From Sphingobium sp. (GTDB lineage Bacteria; Pseudomonadota; Alphaproteobacteria; Sphingomonadales; Sphingomonadaceae), in contig JASBTC010000098.1 in assembly GCA_030148625.1 (NCBI GenBank), positions 1 through 9,747 of the forward strand: a DNA stretch of 9,747 nt, in the 5' to 3' direction. Within the stretch, counting starts at the first letter, position 1, and the number at the start of each line of letters is the position of its first letter. The position numbers and the translations under genes are program-made. Positions 1-6,111 of the stretch are shown piece by piece. The notes beneath the pieces were generated by a model that was not told where the DNA came from, did not search any database, and saw nothing but the letters and a program-made list of their open reading frames with translations.

Positions 1-1625
1 GAGGCGATCCTGGCATATGTCATCACGCCCGGCGCCCAAGTGTAGCTGATGGTGCCGCTATAGCCGAAGTTGGTCCATTCGTCGCCGATCGCCTGGTTCG
101 TTCGCGTCGTCGTCGTCGTGGTTTGCACGATGCCCGTCGTCAGCGCCTTCTTGTCCTTCGTGTATCGCCCGCCGATCGAAACCTCGAGCTTCTCGTCCAG
201 TGCCTGTGGTTTGTAGACGAGTTGACCGAATGCGGCGTGGGAACGCGTCGTCTGGTCATAGATCACGCTGCGATTGACCCGCACAAAGGCGGGGCCAGCC
301 AGCGCGCCGAGAACCGTCGTCACATTCTCGTGAACCTTCTCGTCCCAATAATAGAGGCCCAGCAGATAGCTGATGTCTTTGAGATCGCCGGAAAACTGCA
401 ATTCCTGGCTGAACTGGCGCTGGCGTCCGGGATTGGTGGGCGTCGAATGGACGCTGACCGGTTCGATCGGGTTGCCCGGAACGGCGGGGTTCAGCACCTG
501 ACCCAGAACGTAACTGCCGCCCAACTGGCCGACCAGAACCTCTTTCAGGCGCGAATAGGACGTGATCGATTTCACCTGCAGCGCGTCCGAAGCGTCATAT
601 GTCAGCGTCAGCGTATCGCCATAATTCTCGATCTGCGAATTGCCGCGTACGCGTGGGTCGCGATAGCTGAGGTCCAGCGGCCGGTCGCCGACCACGAAGG
701 GCGGGCCTGAAGGGTTGGCGGCAGCGGCATTCCGATAGGCCGTAAGCGCTGCCGGCGTGCCGCCGACGACCTGCCAGCCGGTGAAGGACGTGTTCTTTCC
801 GTAACGTGCGCGATTGTCGACCTTGATCGGGCCGATCTCGCCCATAATCCCCACCCCGAGGCTGACATCCTTCTGATTGCCGCCCCAGTCCGTCTTGTTG
901 AAGCCGACGGTCCGCACCCAGCCGTCCCGCTCGTGCATCTGCCCGGCAAACTTCACCTTCCAGCTCGATCCTCCGATCAGGCCGGTATGGACGACGGCGG
1001 ACAGGATCGTCTCGTCATTGGTTCCGTAACCGAACTGCACCCGACCCGAAGCGTCGTCCTTGGGCTCGGTCGTACCGAGCAGGATCGCGCCGCCGACGGT
1101 GTTGCGCCCGAACAATGTCCCCTGGGGACCACGCAGAACCTCTATCCGCTCGATATCGGGCAGGTCCAGCGAGTTGCCCTGGGGCCGCGGCGTATAGGCG
1201 CCGTCGATATAGATGCCGACGGATGGCTCGCTGTAGAGCGTGGTCGCGATCGTCCCGATACCGCGGATGAACACCACGGGCGCATTGGCGCTGCCGGACG
1301 CCTGCGTCACTTTCAGGCTCGGCGCCAGTTGCGCGATGCCGGACAGGCGGGCGACCGCCAACTGATCGATCTGTGCGCCGGATATCGCCGTGACCGGCAG
1401 TGGTGCGGACTGGGCACTTTCGGCACGTCGGCGCGCAGTGACGATGATGTCCTGCAGCCCGGGGCCGGCGGGGTCCTCGGCCGCCGCATCGGCAGCGGCG
1501 GCGCCGGCACTTTGAGCGAAAGCAGGTGCCTCCACGGACAATCCCGCCGCAACGGCCATGATCGAGCACGTGGCATTCACTGCGATTTTCGACGAAATCC
1601 TCCGCTTCACGAAGCTGCGCGTCAT
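1..1625 (-). CDS. TonB-dependent outer-membrane receptor, C-terminus beyond window
   Basis: Outer-membrane beta-barrel receptor for energised (TonB/ExbBD) uptake of a ligand that cannot be named. I read the frame by reverse complement without a stop from 1625 to base 1, giving 541 codons; family members are usually 700-850 residues, so roughly the last third lies left of the window. Residues 1-37 look like a Sec signal peptide (KRR near the start, hydrophobic stretch, cleavage near AFA-Q38). A TonB-box-like DIIVTARRR follows at 59-67. The plug domain covers about 70-185, with FIRGIGT, SVGIYIDG and the highly conserved RGPQGTLFGRNTVGGAI at 165-181. The rest has the alternating aromatic/polar pattern of barrel strands. 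Start: ATG at 1625 lies 8 bases after AGAGG; a second in-frame ATG at 1631 is only 2-3 bases from it and is less likely. It is divergent from the molybdenum hydroxylase operon, suggesting related function. A run of six Thr lies at 502-507. The family is certain; the substrate is unknown. Confidence 0.95.
   Translation of the reverse strand, partial: MTRSFVKRRISSKIAVNATCSIMAVAAGLSVEAPAFAQSAGAAAADAAAEDPAGPGLQDIIVTARRRAESAQSAPLPVTAISGAQIDQLAVARLSGIAQLAPSLKVTQASGSANAPVVFIRGIGTIATTLYSEPSVGIYIDGAYTPRPQGNSLDLPDIERIEVLRGPQGTLFGRNTVGGAILLGTTEPKDDASGRVQFGYGTNDETILSAVVHTGLIGGSSWKVKFAGQMHERDGWVRTVGFNKTDWGGNQKDVSLGVGIMGEIGPIKVDNRARYGKNTSFTGWQVVGGTPAALTAYRNAAAANPSGPPFVVGDRPLDLSYRDPRVRGNSQIENYGDTLTLTYDASDALQVKSITSYSRLKEVLVGQLGGSYVLGQVLNPAVPGNPIEPVSVHSTPTNPGRQRQFSQELQFSGDLKDISYLLGLYYWDEKVHENVTTVLGALAGPAFVRVNRSVIYDQTTRSHAAFGQLVYKPQALDEKLEVSIGGRYTKDKKALTTGIVQTTTTTTRTNQAIGDEWTNFGYSGTISYTWAPGVMTYARIA
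105..119 (-). repeat. (ACG)5 trinucleotide run coding poly-Thr in the receptor
   Basis: Five tandem CGT triplets on the plus strand (ACG on the coding strand), followed by one ACC, encode six consecutive Thr (residues 502-507) between two predicted barrel strands. Because the unit is 3 bases, slippage would change loop length without breaking the frame. Confidence 0.8.
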
Positions 1626-1644
1626 GGTCATCCCCTCTTTGCTC

Positions 1645-1662
1645 AGCCAGTTGAACCTGGCT
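1645..1662 (-). promoter_or_regulatory. Leader hairpin before the receptor start
   Basis: AGCCAG and CTGGCT form a perfect 6 bp stem with a 6-base loop, placed just upstream of the receptor Shine-Dalgarno. No T run follows, so it is not a terminator. It could affect mRNA stability or translation of the receptor. The function is inferred. Confidence 0.4.
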
Positions 1663-1675
1663 CATTGCGGCTTTG

Positions 1676-1702
1676 GTTATAATAATAGTCATATTGGTAC
1701 AA
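1676..1702 (-). promoter_or_regulatory. Candidate receptor promoter (suboptimal spacing)
   Basis: On the minus strand TTGTAC (1702-1697) and TATAAC (1681-1676) resemble -35 and -10 boxes, but the spacer is only 15 bases. The -35 half overlaps the palindrome ATTGGTACAAT. It is the best candidate seen for the receptor, but weak as a constitutive promoter. Confidence 0.3.
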
Positions 1703-1750
1703 TGGCCCGCCTTTCCGGCTATCAAGCCTTGACGGCGTCGATAATATGAC
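1688..1750. repeat. 8 bp inverted repeat GTCATATT / AATATGAC
   Basis: GTCATATT at 1688-1695 and its exact reverse complement AATATGAC at 1743-1750, separated by 47 bases. The arms lie in the AT-rich part upstream of the receptor. They could be two copies of a regulator half-site in opposite orientation. An 8 bp pair at this distance can also arise by chance. Confidence 0.3.
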
Positions 1751-1786
1751 CTGATACGAATGAGTTAAGGCGATTCAATCACAGCA

Positions 1787-1842
1787 ATGCCGATTTTGCC
1801 GAAATCTGCCTTTTTGGCACTTCAGGCATCGCAGATCGGCAT
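1787..1842. repeat. Dyad cluster upstream of the hydroxylase operon
   Basis: ATGCCGAT (1787-1794) pairs perfectly with ATCGGCAT (1835-1842) across 40 bases. Inside lie ATCTGC (1804-1809) with GCAGAT (1831-1836), TGCC-TTTTT-GGCA (1807-1819) and GATTT-N5-AAATC (1792-1806). The right outer arm ends 28 bases before the TATAAT at 1871, about where an activator would contact polymerase. Operator function is inferred. Confidence 0.45.
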
Positions 1843-1870
1843 CGGACAGAGATTTAATGGTCTGTATCAT

Positions 1871-1876
1871 TATAAT
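1871..1876 (+). promoter_or_regulatory. -10 box of the hydroxylase operon
   Basis: A perfect TATAAT about 50 bases upstream of the iorA-like start codon. At 16-18 bases upstream there is no TTGACA-like box (AGAGAT at 17; CGGACA is 22 bases away). This fits a promoter that needs an activator, probably binding the dyads at 1787-1842. Transcription would start near 1883. Confidence 0.5.
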
Positions 1877-1922
1877 AAATATCGGGAGAGGTCGGTGTGG
1901 AAGATATGAGAAAGGCGCGACC

Positions 1923-2384
1923 ATGCCGTTGAAGATGACGATCAACGGCAAAATCCATGAAGTGGAGGTCGATCCGGAAACGCCTCTGCTATGGGTGCTT
2001 CGCGATCATCTGGGAATGACCGGCACGAAGTTCGGATGCGGCATCGCCCAATGTGGCGCCTGCACGGTGCATATCGACGGCGCCGCGACACGATCGTGCA
2101 TGATCCCGGCCGGCGAAGTTTCCGGCGCCGTGACGACGATCGAAGGCTTGTCGGCGGATCGATCGCACCCGCTGCAGCAGGCCTGGATCAGGAACAATGT
2201 GCCACAATGCGGCTATTGCCAGGCCGGGATGATCATGGCGGCCGCCGCGCTGCTGAAAGAAAAGCCCAGGCCGAGCGACGACGACATCTCGACCTCCGTC
2301 GACAATATCTGCCGCTGCGGAACCTATAACCGGATCCGGTCCGCGATCCGCGAAGTCGCCGGCATCACGCCGCGAAAGGCATGA
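1923..2384 (+). CDS. 2[2Fe-2S] small subunit of isoquinoline 1-oxidoreductase-type molybdenum hydroxylase
   Basis: Electron-transfer subunit of a xanthine-oxidase-family hydroxylase; it passes electrons from the molybdenum site of the large subunit to an outside acceptor. The protein is 153 residues, the usual size. The N-terminal plant-type ferredoxin domain has Cys39, Cys44, Cys47 and Cys59 (motif [13 protein letters not shown]). The C-terminal helical domain has Cys96, Cys99, Cys130 and Cys132 (motifs QCGYCQAG and NICRCGTY). All eight cluster ligands are present. Start: ATG 1923 follows GAGAAAGG with 7 bases spacing; an in-frame ATG at 1857 would add 22 residues unlike the family and lies before the -10 box. 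It has no signal peptide, so it is probably carried through the Tat system bound to the large subunit. Its stop lies 3 bases before the next start codon: one operon. Naming as IorA is by family; related subunits serve nicotinate, aldehyde and other hydroxylases. Confidence 0.95.
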   Translation: MPLKMTINGKIHEVEVDPETPLLWVLRDHLGMTGTKFGCGIAQCGACTVHIDGAATRSCMIPAGEVSGAVTTIEGLSADRSHPLQQAWIRNNVPQCGYCQAGMIMAAAALLKEKPRPSDDDISTSVDNICRCGTYNRIRSAIREVAGITPRKA

Positions 2385-2387
2385 GCG

Positions 2388-4628
2388 ATGAGCGATAGCA
2401 ACACTCTCGACCGGCGCGCCTTTCTGGTTCGCAGCGGCCTGATCGGCGGCAGTCTGGCGATCGGCCTGGTTCCCTTTCATACAGCACTTGCGGCCGTGGG
2501 AGCGGACGCCAATACCGAACTCACCCCATGGATATTGATCGCCCCCGACGACACCGTCACGATCCGCGTGGCCTCCCCCGAATTCGGCAACGGCGCCATG
2601 ACGCAATCGGTGCTGATGGTCGTCGAAGAGCTGGATTGCGACTGGGCCAAAATCCGGACGGAATATGCGTCCACGAACCGCGACTACCGGAGCTATGGCG
2701 GCTATTCGCCGATCCATCCCGCCGCGGCGTTTTTCGGCGGCCGTTCCACCATGGGTCAGCGCATCAAGGCGATGCAGCAAGTCGGCGCGAATGCGCGGGA
2801 ACGGATCCGCGCGGCCGCGGCGGCGCGCTGGTCCGTGCCATTGGCCGAAGTGACGACCAGCAAAGGCGTCGTAACTCATGCTGCGACCGCGCGAACGCTG
2901 CGCTATGGCGAACTGGTCGCGGAGGCGGCGAAGGTGAAGCTGAGCGCGGAGCCGGCGATCAAGAAGCCCGCCGAATGGACATTGATGGGCAAGACGAGCC
3001 CGCCCAAGCTCACCATCCCCTCAATCGTCGATGGTTCGGCCGAATATGGCATCGATGTGCGCGTGCCCGGCATGGTCTATGCGGCACTCATGCAATCGCC
3101 CGTGCATGGCGGCCGGCTGAAAAGCCATGATGCGGCGGCGGTGAAGGGCATGCCCGGCGTGCTGGCGGTGGTCACTGTCGATCCCGACGAGCCGAGAGGC
3201 GTGGCGATGATGTCGGGTGCCCCCTATGGCTATTCGCTGACGGCGCCCCGCGCCGCCGTGGCGGTGATCGCGGAGCATTATTGGCAGGCGCGCAAGGCGC
3301 TGGAAGCGCTTCCCGTCGAATGGGACGATGGTCGCGGCGCCCAGTGGAAGACGACCCGGCAAATCTACGATGCCGCCACGGCCGCGGTCGAGACCGACGA
3401 GAACTCACGGGTCGAGCACGCCTATGGCGATGTCTCCGGCATCGCGACGGCCGCGCGCAAGGTCGAGCAGGTCTATCTGACACCCTATTGCGACCAGGCC
3501 CCGATGGAGCCGCTGAACGGCACCGCGCTCGTCACGCCCGAGCGTGTCGACGTGTGGCATCCCGCGCAGAATTCGCAGCAGGCCTTCTGGGTCGCGTCCG
3601 ACGAAGCCGGCATCGTGCCGGAGCGTGTCTTTTTCCACCAGACCCTGGTCGGCGGCGCTTTCGGACGGCGCCTGGAAAGCGACGATGTGCGCATGGTCGT
3701 CGCGATCGCCAAACGCTTTCCGGGACGACCGGTGCATGTGATCTGGTCGCGCGAGGAAATGACCAGGCAAGGCAAGTACCGGCCGATGATGGCAGCGAAA
3801 CTGAGTGCCGCGCTGGATGTCGAGACCGGCCTGCCCGCCGCAGCGATCGCACGCCAGGCCTCGCGCGGCCATTATCCTCGCTTTGCCGACACCGCCTATT
3901 TCATGGGATGCATTCCGGCCGCCCGCGTCGATGCGCGGGAACTGCCGCTGCATGTGACACCCGGGCCATATCGTGGGCCGGGCTACAACAGCTACACCTT
4001 CTTCCAGGAAACCTTCATCGACGAATGCGCTTATGCGGCCAGCGCCGATCCGGTCGACTATCGGTTGCGACTGCTCGCCGATTTCCCCAATCCGGGCTGG
4101 ACCAAATCATTGCGCGAAGTGGCGAAGCAGGCGGGCTGGGGCAAGAAACTGCCGCGCGGCACCGCGCAAGGCGTGGCGATCACCGGCTGGGGATTGAACG
4201 GCCAGAAAACGCTCGGCACCTGCATCGCGGTGATTGCGACGGTGGCGGTGACCAAAGCCGGTTTGCTCAGCGTGAAGCAACTCGATTGCGCGTTCGATAC
4301 CGGCAAGGTGATGAACCGCGACGAGACCATCAACATGATCGAGGGCGGGCTGATATTCGGCCTCAACATGGCGCTTCACGAGGAGATGAACGTCGCCGAC
4401 GGCAAGATGGTGGAGGGCAATTTCGATAGCTATCCCATATTGCGCATGGCCGATGCGCCGCGGATCAACGTCCATTTCGGAGGGCTGTCCGGCGCCGACC
4501 GGTATAGCGAGATCGGAGAACCGCCGGTCGGCACCGTCGGCCCGGCGGTGGGCAACGCCATTTTTCGCGCGACGGGCAAGAGATTGCGGCGGCAGCCATT
4601 TCTGACACAGGACCTCAGCTGGAGCTGA
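2388..4628 (+). CDS. Tat-exported molybdopterin large subunit, isoquinoline 1-oxidoreductase beta type
   Basis: Catalytic subunit of a periplasmic molybdenum hydroxylase (xanthine oxidase family), which inserts water oxygen into an N-heteroaromatic ring or oxidises an aldehyde. It has 746 residues, normal for IorB-like proteins. Residues 1-36 form a Tat signal: LDRRAFLVRSG with Arg9-Arg10, then a hydrophobic stretch ending near ALA35. Cofactor and active-site motifs are GGAFGRR (422-428), GPYRGPG (526-532, usual form GPWRxPG) and EIGEPP with the likely catalytic Glu711. The segment after Glu711 reads GTVGPAVGNAIF, where I recall VPPIAPALANAIF in relatives, a possible active-site variation. 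ATG 2388 is the only usable start (the ATG at 2381 runs into a stop after five codons). No cytochrome c subunit, XdhC-type chaperone or cofactor gene follows, so electron acceptor and maturation come from elsewhere. The substrate is unknown; pairing with a divergent receptor suggests uptake and oxidation of one compound. Confidence 0.93.
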   Translation: MSDSNTLDRRAFLVRSGLIGGSLAIGLVPFHTALAAVGADANTELTPWILIAPDDTVTIRVASPEFGNGAMTQSVLMVVEELDCDWAKIRTEYASTNRDYRSYGGYSPIHPAAAFFGGRSTMGQRIKAMQQVGANARERIRAAAAARWSVPLAEVTTSKGVVTHAATARTLRYGELVAEAAKVKLSAEPAIKKPAEWTLMGKTSPPKLTIPSIVDGSAEYGIDVRVPGMVYAALMQSPVHGGRLKSHDAAAVKGMPGVLAVVTVDPDEPRGVAMMSGAPYGYSLTAPRAAVAVIAEHYWQARKALEALPVEWDDGRGAQWKTTRQIYDAATAAVETDENSRVEHAYGDVSGIATAARKVEQVYLTPYCDQAPMEPLNGTALVTPERVDVWHPAQNSQQAFWVASDEAGIVPERVFFHQTLVGGAFGRRLESDDVRMVVAIAKRFPGRPVHVIWSREEMTRQGKYRPMMAAKLSAALDVETGLPAAAIARQASRGHYPRFADTAYFMGCIPAARVDARELPLHVTPGPYRGPGYNSYTFFQETFIDECAYAASADPVDYRLRLLADFPNPGWTKSLREVAKQAGWGKKLPRGTAQGVAITGWGLNGQKTLGTCIAVIATVAVTKAGLLSVKQLDCAFDTGKVMNRDETINMIEGGLIFGLNMALHEEMNVADGKMVEGNFDSYPILRMADAPRINVHFGGLSGADRYSEIGEPPVGTVGPAVGNAIFRATGKRLRRQPFLTQDLSWS

Positions 4629-4637
4629 AGTTTCCAG

Positions 4638-4671
4638 AGCTGCCGCGCGAGACTCCGGGAGCCTGGCGGCT
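4638..4671. terminator. Weak hairpin between convergent operons
   Basis: AGCTGCC (4638-4644) can pair with GGCGGCT (4665-4671), 7 bp including one G-U, with a 20-base loop, between the end of the hydroxylase operon and the stop codon of the SRPBCC gene. A second small dyad TCAGCT-GG-AGCTGA overlaps the hydroxylase stop (4615-4628). Neither is followed by a T run, so intrinsic termination is doubtful. Confidence 0.25.
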
Positions 4672-5392
4672 ACCCGCAACCCTGCTCCTTCGCCGGCACG
4701 AAGGTCGCGTTCCACCAGCTCGCCCAGCGCGTTTCGAGCGCGTCGAAATCGGCGTCGCTCAAGCCATAGGTGGTCAGGATGACCATGCCGCGGCCGTCGG
4801 GTGTTTCGCTGGTCTTCGATTTGTCGGTGACGATCAGCAATCCATCTCCCCATTGCGGGACGGTCATGCCGAACTGCCAGCATGTCCGATGCCAGGCGAT
4901 GCCGTCGATGCGGTCCCCCGTCGCCAGCGTCACCGATATGGGCTCGCCCGGCGGCGTATCGAGCGCGTCCGTCAGGCCCAGTGCTTCGCTCGGCACCGCG
5001 TCCGATCCGCTCAGATAAATGGTCCGCCGCGGGCCGACGCCGTGGCTTTCGACGGCAAGGCGAAGCTGCTGGACGAAGCTGATCCAGCCCTCGACCATAT
5101 CCTCATACACGTCATCCCAGCTTTCGCCGTCGGGCACCGCGCGGATCACGCGAAGCACGGTCTGGCCGCCTCGTGCCTCGACTTCGAAGCGATCGCCCAT
5201 GCCTTCGAAACCGAAGATGCGCGTCGCATGATCGGGGCGGCCATATTTGACGTAGATGAATTCGACCTCGTCCTTCAGGGTCGGATCGTCCCAGCCATGC
5301 CAGTTGTAGATCTTGGCGGGATCGGTCAGCGCATCCCACACGGCATCCGCCGGTGCCGCGATCGTCATTTCCACAAGAACCCGGTCGGCCAT
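4670..5392 (-). CDS. SRPBCC (AHSA1-like) domain protein with extra C-terminal half
   Basis: A 240-residue soluble protein. Residues 1-118 are a START/Bet v 1-like SRPBCC domain: opening strand VLVEMTIAAPADAVWDALTD, a GMGDRFEVEA strand, and the closing long helix near EGWISFVQQLRLAVE. Such domains form a hydrophobic ligand pocket; the ligand is unknown. Residues 119-240 are additional, rich in Trp, and end in a second helix-like stretch (FDALETRWASWWNATF), so they may be a diverged second copy of the same fold. The start is firm: ATG 5392 is preceded by AGGAGG with 5 bases spacing. The upstream regulator's TGA overlaps this ribosome site (TGAGGAGGATGCGATG), so the two genes are translated from one message. 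ArsR-type regulators next to AHSA1/SRPBCC genes are a common pairing in bacteria, usually taken to mean that the regulator controls its partner. No signal peptide or membrane segment. Confidence 0.85.
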   Translation of the reverse strand: MADRVLVEMTIAAPADAVWDALTDPAKIYNWHGWDDPTLKDEVEFIYVKYGRPDHATRIFGFEGMGDRFEVEARGGQTVLRVIRAVPDGESWDDVYEDMVEGWISFVQQLRLAVESHGVGPRRTIYLSGSDAVPSEALGLTDALDTPPGEPISVTLATGDRIDGIAWHRTCWQFGMTVPQWGDGLLIVTDKSKTSETPDGRGMVILTTYGLSDADFDALETRWASWWNATFVPAKEQGCG

Positions 5393-5402
5393 CGCATCCT
5401 CC

Positions 5403-6026
5403 TCAGTTCAACGTCTTGCCCTCTGCATCTCCGGTCAATGTGCCGACCGCCGGATGTCCCGTCGCGGTCAGGCGGAATCGGCGGCGATCGCCGCTCGCGG
5501 GATAGGCGCCTGCCAGATCGCTTACCGCGCGCGTCAGCGCGGCGGTGAACATATCGACCTCCGCCGGCGTCGCGAAACCGACATCCGCCTCGATGGTGAA
5601 GGTCAGCAGGCGGCGCCCTTCGCGCTCGGCCTCACCGCGCATCCGCCCCACCTCATGCACCATCCGCGCCGCCGTGCGCACGAGATGTTCGGCCGAATGG
5701 CGATCCTGCCTGTCGCGATGATCGGGATCGGGGGGTGACCCACCGAGCAGCATCGGATCGATCATCATCGCCCCGGGCCGCGCGACATAGAGTTTCTCGA
5801 CGAAGCCGCGCCGCTTGCGTTCCCCCGCCTCGACGATCAGTCCGGCCTGTTCGAGCACCTTGAGATGATGCCGCACCCGCTGACGCGGCAGGTCGAGCGC
5901 GTCGCCCAGCCCCGTTGCGGAAACCGGCTCGGTCAACCGTTCGAGCAATTGTCGCCGGAGCGGCGACAGGGCCACCCGCGCCGCCGCCGGATCGCCGACA
6001 AGATTGAGCGATTCACTCTCCGTCAT
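5403..6026 (-). CDS. ArsR-like winged-helix transcriptional regulator
   Basis: A 207-residue DNA-binding protein. The winged helix-turn-helix lies at about 12-80: ALSPLRRQLLERL as an early helix, VSATGLGDAL then recognition helix LPRQRVRHHLKVLEQAG (46-62), and a basic wing (GERKRRGFVEKLY). Residues 110-207 form a second domain with a helix (HLVRTAARMVHEVGRM) and a strand-helix unit (FTIEADVGFATPAEVDMFTAALTRAV), absent from short metal sensors of about 100 residues. There is no cysteine at all, so thiolate metal sensing as in classical ArsR/SmtB is excluded; a small organic ligand or protein signal is more likely. It is first gene of an operon with the SRPBCC gene. A perfect 9+9 bp dyad covers its own promoter, so negative autoregulation is likely. 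There is no good Shine-Dalgarno before ATG 6026 because the transcript probably begins at this codon. It could equally be annotated as a generic helix-turn-helix protein. Confidence 0.88.
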   Translation of the reverse strand: MTESESLNLVGDPAAARVALSPLRRQLLERLTEPVSATGLGDALDLPRQRVRHHLKVLEQAGLIVEAGERKRRGFVEKLYVARPGAMMIDPMLLGGSPPDPDHRDRQDRHSAEHLVRTAARMVHEVGRMRGEAEREGRRLLTFTIEADVGFATPAEVDMFTAALTRAVSDLAGAYPASGDRRRFRLTATGHPAVGTLTGDAEGKTLN

Positions 6027-6032
6027 GTCTTC

Positions 6033-6061
6033 ATTCTACAATTGACAATATTTACTGTCAA
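6033..6061 (-). promoter_or_regulatory. Strong sigma70-type promoter of the ArsR/SRPBCC operon, leaderless
   Basis: On the minus strand TTGACA (6061-6056, perfect) and TAGAAT (6038-6033, 5 of 6) are separated by exactly 17 bases. The A of the ATG start codon (6026) is 7 bases beyond the -10 box, where transcription normally begins, so the mRNA is predicted to have little or no 5' leader. The boxes and spacing are seen directly; leaderless initiation is inferred. Confidence 0.8.
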
Positions 6062-6064
6062 TTG
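6039..6064. promoter_or_regulatory. ArsR operator: perfect 9+9 bp dyad over the promoter
   Basis: CAATTGACA (6039-6047), 8-base spacer, TGTCAATTG (6056-6064): exact inverted repeat, with two more matching pairs inside the spacer (6049/6054 and 6050/6053). One arm contains the -35 box; the other fills the spacer up to the edge of the -10 box. A dimeric repressor here would exclude RNA polymerase. The binding protein is inferred to be the adjacent ArsR-like regulator. Confidence 0.75.
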
Positions 6065-6079
6065 ATGAACCTCCCGCCG

Positions 6080-6111
6080 CACCCGAACCTTTCCGCCGGT
6101 TTTTGCGGGTG
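6080..6111 (+). promoter_or_regulatory. Interrupted hairpin upstream of the patatin gene
   Basis: CACCCG (6080-6085) and CGGGTG (6106-6111) pair, and the adjacent AACC (6086-6089) and GGTT (6098-6101) continue the stem with a 4-base bulge (TTTG). This is a 10 bp interrupted stem about 50 bases before the patatin start. No T run follows it. It may be a leader structure; no -10/-35 pair for this gene is convincing. Confidence 0.3.

Larger units (their letters stand above)
1626..1922. promoter_or_regulatory. Divergent control region between receptor and hydroxylase operon
   Basis: About 297 bases without a gene, visibly more AT-rich than its flanks, separating two divergently transcribed units. 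It holds, from left to right: the receptor Shine-Dalgarno (AGAGG in GAGCAAAGAGGGG, minus strand), a 6 bp leader hairpin (1645-1662), an AT-rich minus-strand promoter candidate (1676-1702), an odd palindrome ATTGGTACAAT (1693-1703), an 8 bp inverted repeat with wide spacing (1688-1750), a cluster of dyads (1787-1842) and a perfect TATAAT (1871-1876). The amount of symmetry suggests one or more regulators bind here. No regulator gene is adjacent in this window. Confidence 0.6.

Noticed and set aside
933..1682. A 249-codon plus-strand open frame opposite the receptor
   Set aside because: It is antisense to the plug domain, whose motifs are unmistakable; the frame is a by-product of GC-rich codon bias.
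1729..1757. TTGACG on the plus strand as a -35 box
   Set aside because: At 16-18 bases downstream there is only CTGATACG-like sequence, with at most two matches to TATAAT.
1814..1820. TTGGCAC resembling the -24 box of a sigma54 promoter upstream of the hydroxylase operon
   Set aside because: The GC of the -12 box should follow the GG by 12 bases; here that position is AT and GC falls 2 bases early, so the spacing fails.
1857..1922. Earlier in-frame start for the iron-sulfur subunit
   Set aside because: It lies upstream of the TATAAT box and adds 22 residues unlike the family; ATG 1923 has a good ribosome site.
3281..4429. A 382-codon plus-strand open frame inside the large hydroxylase subunit
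   Set aside because: Arg/Gly-rich shadow in a shifted frame of a gene with clear family motifs throughout.
4615..4628. TCAGCT-GG-AGCTGA at the hydroxylase stop as an intrinsic terminator
   Set aside because: The 2-base loop is too tight and no T run follows on either strand.
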